Below, piece by piece: positions 34,201 through 45,986 of a stretch of 64,000 nt of DNA (position 1 is the first letter of the stretch; each line of letters starts with the position of its first letter). The position numbers were made by a program, and so were the translations under genes. The stretch lies in contig NC_057378.1 in assembly GCF_016906535.1 (NCBI RefSeq), positions 1,364,001-1,428,000 on the forward strand. Reading direction: 5' to 3'. The notes beneath the pieces are model-generated. The model had not been told where the DNA came from, did no database searches, and worked only from the letters and a program-made list of their open reading frames with translations. Source of the stretch: Rhizoctonia solani (lineage: Eukaryota > Basidiomycota > Agaricomycetes > Cantharellales > Ceratobasidiaceae).

Positions 34201-36080
34201 CAGTCAATACGCTGCTCAAACAAAATGCGACCATGGTCGTTGCAATAATGACCTTTGGGTTTTCTTCCCCGACGTGGGCGACGATTCCGGTTGTGAGCAT
34301 ATGAAAGAATGGCTATTGAGGTGATGATATCACGAATCGGTCGAATAAAATAATATGGTGAGATAATGAGGTGAATGACCAAGGTTCCTGATTGCTTACC
34401 ACGACCTCAATCATCATGCTTCCATTCGCCCCATCAAACGCACTCCCACCGAACGTATACACCATTTGGGCGATAAACGTTCTATCGATAAAGTATATCG
34501 TTAGCCATGAACCAAATAGATGTAAAGACAGCAAGCAAAAAAGACGCAAAGAATTGGCGTCGGCGTAAACAAAGCGAAGCAGGTGATTACTCCACCATCC
34601 ACCGCAAGCCAACGAAGAAGCGCAATGTCAATCGTGCGAGCGCCCACATGAGAACAGCTCAGAGCCACGACCCGAACAATGCATCAGCACTCCCGGCGGC
34701 TTGAGAACGTGACATCAATCACAAAGGTGTCAAATGCAACTTTTTGCAAAAAAAGAAACGTAAAGACGAAAATGACGTCATCTTTAAACAAAGTCAAAAT
34801 TCTGGAGATTGCATGCCGTAATGGTGATCACCGTGGCGCGGCCATTCAACGGTGGTGCGAGCCACAGCCAGCCAAGCGGCGTTTAAATGAATGGTGGCTC
34901 AATCGCTAAAAATAACTTGGGCTTCGACTCACGTAACAAAGAACATGGAGACTCCGAGACCGCCAAAGCCCAGGAAGATGTCGCCAGCGGGAAATATGAT
35001 CATCTGCGATGCATGAGGTGACTGCGGTGTCAAAATAACCTGGGACTTACGCCGTAAGAAACACCATCGAGAACGTTGAGTAGCATTCCAAGTATCACCG
35101 CGGGTATAGAAGTAATGACGAGGGAAAGGGTCGACTTGATATTTTCGGGTGAGCTGTACTCTTGAAACTTGGAACAGGCTAGCGTGCGTGCGGCCTTCCA
35201 TGAAAGTTTGGGGGGAATGGAAGGAGGAGATGAAGTAGGCAATGCATCCGTCATTGTGATCGTTTCTTCTGTGGATGACCGTATAGCTCCATAAGCAGGC
35301 CTGGCTCCTGTCCCAGTCAACAAATTGGTATGCTCTTGAGGAACAGAGACAGGAGGAGAATGAATAGTTCCCTGGCTGGATCCACCGACTTCGATGTCTC
35401 TGTCTGTATCAATTGGGCTCTGAGCACCGCCTTCTCTGGCACGAGATCGACTACGCTCGCGTTCGCCGGCAATGAGCCTGGAGAGCCCGCTCGGCCCAGT
35501 CGGAGATCCTCGTTTAGGGGGTGAAAGCGAAAGGGCCGGTCCAGCGGTAGTAACTCCGATGCCAACCATCTGCTCTTCATCGACCTCCTGCATCGGTGAA
35601 AGTGTGTCCAACGGTGCTACGCCCTCACGTGCCTTTCCCAGACTGGTTCCCAGAAGGTGTGCGGAAGTGGCAATGCGTGGGACATCCGAGGGGGAATGGG
35701 GAGTGAAAAGACTGCTGAGATGTGCCGAGGCTGCGCGTATCCTGTCTGGAGTGTCGGACATACGAACAGAGAGCGAGGCCGAGTGGGAAGAGGTATAAGT
35801 GAACGAACTACGACGTGCTTGGCTGTATATGAATGTCAGCACGCAATAAGGATGGCATTGGCGTAACGGGAAAGAACCAGATGAGGCAATTTAGATGTGT
35901 TGAATGTCATCTCGATTCGATCTGGAGTCTAATACAACGAGGCAAAACAAAATAAACTCACAAAGATAATCCGAGCTGCGGCGATCGACCGGACATAGTC
36001 TCGTCTTCGTGTTCGCTGTGTTCGTCGGTCACAATCACTTCGGGCATTGCTCCCAGTCTGCCTCGCTCGTGGGAGGCCAT
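31211..36080 (-). CDS. SulP-family transporter with STAS and cyclic-nucleotide-binding-like domains (yeast YGR125W/Vsb1-like)
   Basis: Order SulP-STAS-cNMP is that of yeast Ygr125w, a vacuolar membrane protein; the substrate here is unknown. Exon 1 starts at 36080 ([20 protein letters not shown]) and splices over a 130-nt intron to a long Ser/Arg-rich cytosolic leader. Membrane exons follow: [60 protein letters not shown], [149 protein letters not shown]. The C-terminus has the cNMP-like domain: [54 protein letters not shown] last intron (donor after LLSA) gives the end LLSALATRH with the stop at 31211. The gene sits between two inverted AA9 copies. Confidence 0.88.
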
Positions 36081-39000
36081 TATCGTGGTTCTCCGCATCG
36101 ACATTCCAGCCTGAAGTCCAGTCTAAAAGGTCAGGCACTCCGAACTGTAAATTTTGCATTCCCTGTTCGCTTACCCTATCTAGTATAGCCTTTCACTTCG
36201 CCAACCAAGAGCAGCCGCAGCGTTTATGTACTCTTGCTTCGACGATAAGACCTCAATGACGTTCGTCGTAACAGATACCCAGATATGTCATGTGACCATG
36301 CCAAGTCCCTGAGTCGAAGCCACCCTCGCTGCTGGAATGTTCTCCTCCGCTGCAGCACATCAGTCGGCTGTATGTATGCTAGAATGTTGCACATCAGCCG
36401 ATTAACATTCCACCACAATAACACAACCTATTCGCCATTCTCACCTACGATGCGCTCAGAAATTTTCAGCCGCGGCACGCAGAGTCTTGGGCTTATCAGA
36501 GGCTGGCCTCTATTTCATAATTCTCGTGCCTGGGCCATGGAGCCTAACCGTGTTGTCGCCTCTGGCCTTCCCGGACATTTGCTCCTGCCCAAAATTTCCG
36601 TGCCTGCCACACATAAGTCTATTTGAGACCGTCGTTTACGGCAAATACACGCGATTAACCCTAACTTGATTGGTTCACTCTAAACTCTTTGCTGGCGTCT
36701 CTGATCATCGGAGGTCTCACCGGACATATGACTACAAACGTTTTTGCTCAACCAAGCCGTTCACAGACATCAGCAAAAGAATATCGATGCGCTTTGAGAA
36801 TGTAGAGATTGAGTTACGGGTCTACTGCGGAAGGCTGACATTTGGGTTGTTCCAAGATCTAACCCAAGATCTTTTTTCCCCGGTGTACATTTAGAGAGAT
36901 AGATGAGTTCTGGCGCACGTCGATATCATCGGCGGAGCCATCCGCGACGCATGGCCCACTTGTGGTATCATAATCACACCATCGCTGTACGTACGATTGA
37001 CCTAAACTCAAATCTTAGTTATATATAGATCCCTTGGCAACTCGGCCATTCTTTGTATAAGAGTGCGTAAACTTCGCAGCACTTCTCGCTTCTCCCGCCC
37101 CGAGGGCTGTCAGCTCCAGTGGCTCCACCCAGATCTCATATTAAATGGCTCAAAAGTCATTCGAATTCTCTATTGACAAAGTACAGTACGTACAAGTATT
37201 CATCTATCCACTCTGAGAAAATATCCGGGAATTCACAGATCGATTACATAGCTGTGCAAAGTTCTGATGAGGTATCTACTGTATTCAAGCACATTTCATT
37301 GCCCTTTTGAAGTTCGATTATGTCAAGAAGAACTGACTATAGGAGAAGATGTTCACACCTTGGTTTGGTGTTGTTTGCGCACCATTGACTAGGCCTTCTA
37401 ATCAGAAGTAGCACATACTGCATGACGTTTAACAGTCGAAAATCCCATCCTGTTTTGCAACCAAGCCCAAGTATTGCTCTCGGGTATTACGGAGTGCGAT
37501 GCGTCGGAACCGGCCAAGTCGTACAGCCAGCCGGAACCTCGACCGCAGACCAGACCCCATGTCACGTGACTATGCCTACGTTTCTTTTATCTCGTTACCT
37601 TGTCGTTTCCAAATCGCACATCCTCCTAGTTCTGGTGCACAACTATTTCAGCTTCCCATAGACACCACTCCGCATTTATACGACTATCATCTGGGCCAGC
37701 CTCGTCACTTCGTGGCTGTGGGGGGACTTTCTTAACCCCCCGCTCGATGCAAGCATCTTTGAGTGCCTGCATATACATGTACATTCCACTATATGCACGT
37801 ACATACGTACTTGACATGTAACTCAGAGCACGCATAGGCCAAATAATTAAGTGAACACGTGAACGCAAGGCGCATATATCAGCCGTGATGGAAGACGAAA
37901 CCCAGGCTTGTACACTCAGGGAGACTCTCGCAGTCGTAGAGTGGGCGGTGAATCAGGGAATTGCACTCCAATACTGTACACACAGAAACATATAGATAGG
38001 GACTAAGTATGCGACTGGAACGTCTCGGCCAATTCGAGCGCATGATCTCCAACTTGAAGTGAGACAAATTATCATGCTGTTGATCTGCCGTAACGACCTA
38101 CATGCTTGCAGCACACGACTAGCCCTAGTTCATTCGAGTTATGCAGACGAAAAAAGACCGCACTTACATCTTACTGGATACAATTTTGTTTTCAACGCTT
38201 CATACTACTATATCTGATATCTTTTGAATCCTGGCTCAGCAAAACCGCTCTATAGCACCCCAAACACGATATAATGTATATGCGCTTTGACGACACGGGG
38301 ACTCAGAAATTTGCGGGATTAATAGACTCTGCACAATCTCGACTTTCATCACTATGCCAACGAAATGTCCCGAATAATGCATCAAGAACTTCGGCATGAC
38401 GAAATCGTCGCCCTGGTCACAGAAGCGTATATGCTAACCACGAACTGATCGGCGGTAGCCGAGCGGCTAGACTGGGAGTAAAAGGGGCACCTTATGTTCC
38501 TGCTTTTGTTTCGGCGAGCCGTAGCCTTTTGCAATTCAAGTGACACCAGGAGGAATGATACTTGTTGGATTAAGCTATTACGCAAGGTTTGCTTCTTAAG
38601 CGTATACGTATAGATGTATCATCCGTACGTACCAACAGGAAGTTGGTATGTGACCGAGAAAGACGGCCTCTGCTGTTAGTCATGCCGCTTTTAGACACTT
38701 TTCTACGAGAAATCTCGAGGTTGTACAAGACCATCGAACACCCAATTATAGAGGAGACTGTGAATTGCAAAAGATGATGTCGTTTAAATTTCGTACACTA
38801 TGCAACTGATACCTACCGATTCAACCGTGAGATGCTTTACCAAAGGGGCTGAGTCGGGCATCTTGGGGATTTTCAACCGTGTATTAGACGTTGAGCCCTG
38901 GCTTACCTGCTCTGCAGATCAAATTTCCAAACCCTGGGAAGACGCGTTTTGCCACTATGTGCCTTGCAATAAGATATCCAGGAACCTTCCATATTCGGGA

Positions 39001-40194
39001 ATCATACGCTTATTTACTTGAAATCTCATGGTCGCCACCATCTCCGTCCGCTCAAAGTGGATCTTGAAGGACATGCGGACAACTTCTACTCGAGCGCTGA
39101 ATGAGAAAGGTAATAGAACAATTAGTCGGATTGTGGATGGCCCATGACCACAATCCATTGAATTTGGATGTATGCAGGCTTCTTCACATGGAAGGGAAGC
39201 ACTAAGAATGCTGATGGATGAGGAGCAATCATCTCCGTCGCTTCAATTATCAAAATGAACCCCGAACGTGGAAACGGTGCGCACGTTGCATAACCCTCTC
39301 GTTGAACATAAAGAACAACGGCGTCGATCATCGAGTTCCTAGTGCTCTTGGTTGTTAGTAGTGTTCGTGATTCAAGAAAAGGAAGTCTTGGTACACCGAA
39401 AGTGCATACTAACTAAAAACAACAATATTCTATTTGACGTAACATTTCTGGTTTCACGACAGTTTGAATACGATTCCATCTTGATCAATCCTCAAATCAC
39501 GTGATTACCTTTCCACGATGGGGAATGCGGCGGGCCGATGATTCCCGGTGTCGTTAGGTTTCTTAATATTGGCCTCCACAAAGAAACTATGGGGTTCGTG
39601 CTACTTCCCAACGTCCCGTTGTCCATGAACAACCGCGATTTTATTACCTCCGACCACAAGTTGAAGGATGCATCAGCTGGCGACTCAGAATGAACAGCGA
39701 TTGCTCTCAGCTATGACGAGTAATAGCCCAGTTGAGGCCTAATAATTAACTTTGATACCATGGCATCGAGCAGAAAGATTCAGAACGGTAGCTATTCAGA
39801 ACTCAGCTGACATGACCAAGTTGATGGGCTTTAAATGAAAGAATGTGTACCTTCAAGCTCAGGGACGGCCAATATCCTTGAAACCAAGCGGTCGTAATGG
39901 CCCTCCCTTAGAAGGCAAACACTGAAATCAAAGTCTACCGCGGTCTCCATACGATCCCTGTTGCCATGTGCTTTCCACGCGGTTTTTGCTACCCCGGCCA
40001 CGCATATATAACAGGCGGGCTCATGCTCCTTCAGCTAACACAACGCACTTTTTCCTCTCTTTCTCTTCTTAGTTTCGGTTCTTGTTTGCTAGATTGCAAC
40101 AACCACATTCTCTCACTTGACTCTCGTTCTCTGCGCCGGTCCACGTCAGCTTACCAAAGCAAAATACACTCGCTAGTCGACTAACTTCGAAACC
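36081..40194. other. Gene-poor region, 4.1 kb
   Basis: Short frames only (up to 113 codons on + at 36285-36626), none with motif or consistent splicing. Contains several CACGTGA-type palindromes (37562, 39498) and the promoter of AA9 copy 2 at the right end. May hold an unrecognised non-coding or decayed gene. Confidence 0.4.
40002..40010 (+). promoter_or_regulatory. TATA box of AA9 copy 2
   Basis: GCATATATAACAGG context, about 190 bp before the start codon at 40195, followed by a CT-rich stretch (40050-40120) typical of highly expressed fungal genes. Confidence 0.6.
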
Positions 40195-41507
40195 ATGAAA
40201 TTCTCTACTATTGCTGCTGTTCTCGCTTCCGCTGGTGCCGCTATGGCTCATGCAAAGGTCCGCGCTGTATTTGTCAACGGTCAGTTCACATTGTCTTGAA
40301 ATGTTATACATCGTACTGACCGTTCAACTCAGGCGTCGACCAGGGTAATGGCGAGAATTCCTACATTCGCTCGCCTCCGAACAACAGCCCTGTCAAGGAT
40401 CTTTCATCTAACGATATCATTTGCAATGTGAACAACGCCGCCGTCCCAAAGACTCTCGAAGTCACTGCCGGTGACCAGATCACTTTCGAATGTAAGTGAC
40501 TCATGTCCTACTCGTCCATTAATTTCTCTAAATTCGCTTCCCAGGGTCCCATGATAACCGGAACGACGATATCATTGATGCTAGCCACAAGGGACCTGCC
40601 TTGGTCTACGTTGCTCCTACCTCGTCCAACGGTCAAGGAAACGTCTGGGTCAAGCTCTACCAGGAGGTCTACCCCAACAACCAATGGGTCCGTTAGTCTA
40701 CATGTCTTACATCCGGCAAAGCTGACCCGTGTATAGGCTACCGACAAGCTCATCGCTAACAAGGGTCACATCACCATTACCGTGCCCGACTTGGAGGCTG
40801 GAGAGTACCTGTTCCGTCCTGAGCTTGTGACGCTTCACGAAGCAGACACTGCGTTCAACGTGAACTCTGCGCGTGGTGTGCAGCTGTACATGGAGTGCAT
40901 TCAGTTCAAGGTGACGTCGAGCGGATCTGTGAAGCTGCCTGCTGGGATCGACCTGAAGAAGTCGTACACGTACTCGGACAAGGGCCTTGTGTACAATCTT
41001 TACAACGAAGACCCTAAGACCTACGTCGCTCCAGGTGGGGCTGTGTCGTCGATTGCTGTCGCTGGCCAGCTCGGCATCGGCCCTGTTCCCGCTGCTGGCA
41101 GCAAGCCCAGCTCGACTGCTGCTGCACCTAGCTCAACTGTTGCCCCTGCCACCTCGGCTGCTCCTACTACTGAGGCTTCCTCTGCTCCTACAACCACTGA
41201 AGCTGCACCCGAACCTACTTCTGAGCCCGCGACCACCGCTGCTCCGGTAACGAGCACCCGCGCTCCCCTTCCCACCAGCAAGATGACTACCGTCACTGTT
41301 CGTAGCAGCACCGTTGTTCCTAGCGCCACTGCTCCCGTCGAGACCCCTTCCGCTTCTTCCTGCCCTCCTGCTCCTGCTGAGGGAAACAGCGGCGCTCCAG
41401 TCGCCAAGTACTACCGCTGTGGTGGTATCGGCCACACTGGCTCGACTACATGCGAGACTGGCTCTACCTGCACTGTCCAAAACCCTTACTACTCCCAGTG
41501 TCTCTAA
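40195..41507 (+). CDS. AA9 lytic polysaccharide monooxygenase with CBM1, copy 2
   Basis: Same enzyme class as 29429-30598, opposite orientation. Start at 40195; signal peptide [18 protein letters not shown] then His1 ([11 protein letters not shown]). Exon 2: [17 protein letters not shown] ... [11 protein letters not shown]; Trp and second His across the next intron ([12 protein letters not shown]); then a stretch with the same residues as copy 1 up to [10 protein letters not shown]. After that the copies part: [12 protein letters not shown], a longer linker (about 110 residues of Ser/Thr/Ala/Pro) and a CBM1 that keeps the cysteines ([12 protein letters not shown] ... [12 protein letters not shown]) but has YYRC in place of the usual YGQC. 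The long linker and altered CBM may change substrate reach; that is inference. Flanking promoters are unrelated to copy 1. Confidence 0.95.
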
Positions 41508-43014
41508 GTTCGCCGGTTTTGACTTTGCCTTTCTCGGTCCCTTCTGAGTCTGTGATTCATTTATTCGATTATTTTGTTTTGCTTCATGAGCCGTTCATCC
41601 CGCGGAGCGGGTGCAATTCTGACGTTGTACTGTGGTTACTGCGCTTACCAATGCCATTTTATATTACTTCCATACTTGAGACCGACTTTAAGCATTTTTC
41701 ACGGCACTTTCCCCTATATCTAAGCAAAAATTATGCTTGTTGGAAATAACACTACTCTTTGTTGCCGTTATCTATCAGAGGTAAGCGCCACATTTGAATT
41801 CTGGTATCTGACATTCCTATCCCCAGGTAAATTGTGTTACTTATATCCAAGCAGATACCAGGACAATATATTTCGATTGCTTGACTACTGCATTATAGCT
41901 ACCCAGAGAAAGATTTGCTCTATCATTCACAACCTATTACCGGCATCATCACCGTATTTTGAACTCCAACCCTGGAGGGGTCGGTTACGCATATATACAC
42001 ACGGGGCTCTCTGATATGACATTCGCGAATTTGCCAAACAGTTATTCTTTTCTGTTCTTTTGAGTGTAACTGAATAAACTATTCAGACATGCAAAAGAGG
42101 CGAATGGCGAGGGATTGAAACCCAAAATAACACATTGCCACGCAGGGAAGCAAACGTGTGTTTGACAAGCGCTCAATACATCACTATACCATCAAGAAAT
42201 AAATGAAGAAACCAAAGGTAAGGTTGCTGCAAGTTCCATAGAGTATTGTCGGTGAATAGCGCTAATGCCACCAGCCTGGGAGGTTGACTTCCGGGAAAAC
42301 ATGTTACACCGGCAAGGAGTGGCAGTTAGTCAATTTGTTTCACTGCTAACTCATCAATTTGCATTATTTCACATGTTTCAGTATATTTCCTTGTGCTTGT
42401 TCATGCACCCTTGTGGTTGCTGATTTGCTTGGGTTCATTTACTCATATTAGCTTTCCATGTTACCGCCCGCCTCCATTTAACCTTTGTGCCTGAAATCCC
42501 CCGTTCCATCCCCACGCCCAACAATGCTTTTTGTATCAATCAGGAGCACCCAATGAATGCGCCCATTGTGCAAGTTTAACATACTGGTAATAAGTATCTG
42601 TGCTGGAGTATAAATCGGGCCAAAACAAAGATCAATATATACCAACTTTAGCCACCAAACATCTTTCACCCCGGTTCACGCCCAGCAAGACACGCTGTTT
42701 TTACGGTCATCAGGCTACATCATAGTGAAAAAAGTCTTTTCTCACCAACATGCTGAATTCGAGGATCTTATTACGCCACCGTGGCGCACCCGACAATACA
42801 TCAGAGACAACTCCATAGATAAACCACAAAGGTCTTCCATGTAAAATATGTGAATAAAGAATCGCGTCTGAGTAATTGCCGTGGGCAAGCTGAAGTGATG
42901 TAAGAAAAGAAATATTTCTATTCATTGATTCATTGCGTTTATTCACAATACAACTACTGGCTCATTTTCACAAAATCCCAGTTAAAGAAATCAAAGTACA
43001 GGATCTCAGAATAA
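41508..43014. other. Convergent intergenic region, 1.5 kb
   Basis: Between the 3' ends of AA9 copy 2 (+) and the laccase-like gene (-). AT-rich; no gene seen. Confidence 0.5.
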
Positions 43015-45907
43015 TTAATGCTGAGACGTGTAATAGCTTGGAGTTTTAGGCCACTGGTCAATTCCCTCCTGAACACACTGTCAGTTGGTGTCACACATGC
43101 ATTAGGTATAAAAGCGTACCAATAGCACAACGGCCATTCCAACCGCCAAATGAGGGTCTAATGCCAGACCAGTCAGTTCGATGTATGTGCTCTCGAGTTT
43201 TGGCTGTACGTACCGATATGACAATGCATGAACATAGGACCCGGATCAGTCGATTGGAATCGGAAAGCGATCCAGTTCTGACCTCCCAATCCAGGAGGAG
43301 TGACGAATGTATCGCGGTACTGTGGGTCGACTAGGTTCAGTCCTGGGAGGCCTATGCTAAAAGCGTCAGCTGTGAGCAACGTCTCTCGATAAATTGGCTT
43401 ACCTGCGGCTTGAGCCTCAGCAACTGTCTTGTAGGGGAACCCTCCTGAGCCCCATCCTAGGAACCATGCCTTCACTCCATGTTTATGAATCCTGAAAGAG
43501 GATTAGTCGGATTGTGCACTGGGAATATGGTTGATACTCACGGGTGGGGAGGGTGCAAAGATGGGTTCCCACTCGTGACTACCATGATCACATCAACATA
43601 TTGCTGGTTAACTAGTGGTGAGCTAGCGATGCAATAAAACTAATTAATCACATACTCCTTTTAGTGTCGTAAACTTGAGATGCGAATCAATTGCATTTCC
43701 CTGGTTGTAATCAAACAACACGGGGGTAGCCGAGTCTGGTAGCTCCTATTTCGGTGATCTCCTATTAATAAAACTTGACCGAGCTATGAGATAGCTACAT
43801 ACCGTCCAAGTCTTATTGTTCAAGAACCACCCGAGCTCTGATGTACGCTCGGCATCCAGGCGAATAGTCACAATCTGTCTTAATATGAGAAGATGTCCCA
43901 GAGGCCTTGGGTTACGAACCTGATCAGGAGAAGGCTTTGGCGGGGGGTTTGCAGGGAATGGCTTGATGTCGATGGGGTTAAGCTCACGAGCTGACCCGAT
44001 AGCTTGGCCCGCATAGTCGATGTAAGGGTTCTTCGGGTGAGGAGTCGTGTAAACAGTGCGCTTGACTCTAGTTGGTGTCTCAGTCCGAAGCATATCGCGC
44101 TTGACAGGAGCTTTGGCATTATATTGTAATACCTGTGGATTATGATTAAGCGTTATAGACAGCATGACTTCGATTCTTAGAACATACCGCATATCCACTA
44201 AGACGCTGAGGCAAGACAGAAGCAGCAACCCGAACAGTATAATCCTTCAGCGGTTTATCAAGCTTTTAAAAGGCAATGAGTTTGAGTACTATAATAAACT
44301 GAAGAAGTACCTTGATGAAAAACTGGAATCGCTCTCCGATGGGAATACCGATGAACTAAACCGCATACTACCGTAAGCTGATTTGGGCATCTGGTCGGTA
44401 TAAAGCCAATCACCTCAGATTGAATCGGACGAATGTAAGATCCATCAGCCGCAAACGTGTATAAAGTATGGTTGTCGATTGACACACGGAGATCCCATAT
44501 GCTTGCCGCATTAACTGGCGATACGTGATGAGAGCTGGGTGGCACAGCGATGCAGGGCAACTTACCAACGTTGAATGCCGCCCATTTGGATGCGGGTTAA
44601 CTTGGAATACTTCCAGCTCAGTAGTGGTATTCTATATTCATTACCGTGAGCAAGTCCAGTAAGAACCCCTAATTTATGTCTATTACCTTGCACCCATAAA
44701 AGATTTCAGGTTTTACTGAGTTAGGGTCTCCCCCGTAAGGAAACACTTTAGTGTTGTTGGGAAATGCGCAACTATTGAAGCGATTAGTGATTATGGTAGT
44801 AAAATACCGAGCATCAGCAGGCCTACCCCTTATCCGTTGCCTTTCCGACAGTTGGGTTTACCACCGGATCTAATATTTGACGACTCGGGCACACAACTTG
44901 TCTAAATTCTGAGAGTCAGCGCTTTCTTGGATGCTTAGAAGATGGATCCCATGCATACCCCTTTCCATTAATCAAGATACTGAAGCGGTGCCTGTCAGAG
45001 AGACTGGAGTCTATCGATATGGTTGGGCGACTTACTCATCCAGACACAAAGGCTCAACCATGGTACGTTTCCATCTAAGTGTGATATTAGTGTTTGCCTA
45101 TCTAAGCCTATTATATGTGCTCACTCTTCCATGTATTCATCGGCAGTCTTGTGTTTCCAGTCATATATGAACAACTTGTGTGGATTGCGCTCAGCAACCT
45201 TCATGGCGGCAATATCTGCAGCATCACTAGAAATGAGACCGAAAGGATTTTGGCGACCAGGCTTGGGGCGGAGATAAATGTCTCCACGAAGACCGTCATC
45301 CACTTGTAGGTGTTGATGAGAATGGTACCAGTGGTATCCCATTTGAGTCGCGGTCCAGTTGTATACGAAGGATTTACCGATAGGGATGGGGTACTGAGTG
45401 ATACCAGGGACACCGTCCGACCTGAGGAATATGTCGTCAAGTTTATTTCTGTTGAAAATCCTTCTTATATAGCTAACTCACCATGGAGTTCCGAGCTGCT
45501 CGATACTGCGCACAGATGGTTAGGTATATCTATAACTCAGTGTTTAATATGTAAATAGACATACCCGTGCCAGCTGTAGAAACACAATTTAGTACTAAAA
45601 GGATACGAACGTAAGTAAATGACGTACTGGATAGTAATGGGCTCATCCCCCTTGTTAATCACGTTGATGCTCAGTTGATCACCTTCGTCGGCGACGATAG
45701 TGGGGCCTGGAGTTGTACCTGAAACTGCACTCAGTTGATCTGTAGATCGATTCTCTGTCAAAACGTACCGTTTACCAACCAGGCCCTCCGAGACACACCG
45801 TCAGGTGCAATAGTGGAATGGGTGACAACGAGAGTGTATTGTCGCAAAACAGCCTCGACCTTTGCGGCCATGAGTGCTGCCGCTAACAATGAAGTACCAA
45901 ACCTCAT
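43015..45907 (-). CDS. Laccase-like multicopper oxidase
   Basis: Secreted four-copper oxidase acting on phenols or related reductants. Start at 45907 gives a signal peptide (MRFGTSLLAAALMAAKVEA). About 15 exons, several tiny. Cupredoxin 1: GTTPGPTIVADEGDQLSINV; the first His-Trp-His-Gly copper motif is split over three exons, one of only 9 nt (45565-45573), then IEQLGTPW, SDGVPGITQYPIPIGKSFVY and WYHSHQHLQVDDGLRGDIYL (second HxH). Middle domain: AASIWDLRVSIDNHTLYTFA, SVLPQRLSGYA. Cupredoxin 3: HPPHP joined over an intron to IHKHGVKAWFLGWGSG, and HCHI joined to DPHLAVGMAVVLLEGIDQW, giving the HCHxxxH signature with Met as axial type-1 residue. Stop at 43015. The third motif reads H-P-x-H-K-H-G, with no His after the Gly. 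The family call is firm; the substrate class (true laccase, ferroxidase or other) is not. Confidence 0.9.
45565..45573 (-). other. 9-nt microexon carrying copper ligands
   Basis: CTGGCACGG on the minus strand, between an acceptor TTTCTACAG and a donor GTATGT; it supplies the Trp-His-Gly of the first copper motif. The next exon (45482-45505) is only 24 nt. Confidence 0.8.
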
Positions 45908-45978
45908 ATTTATAGCAATCCTAGTATGCAGTACTGAAGAAATGGGATGAGGATGATAATGAACGACATTCGCGAAGG

Positions 45979-45986
45979 GTTATATA
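45979..45986 (-). promoter_or_regulatory. Candidate TATA box of laccase-like gene
   Basis: TATATAAC on the minus strand, about 72 bp before the start codon. Confidence 0.5.

Noticed and set aside
38448..38532. Possible serine/leucine-type tRNA (GGCGGTAGCCGAGCGGCT start resembles an acceptor plus D-arm)
   Set aside because: No matching T-arm consensus and no complementary acceptor 3' strand at the expected distance.
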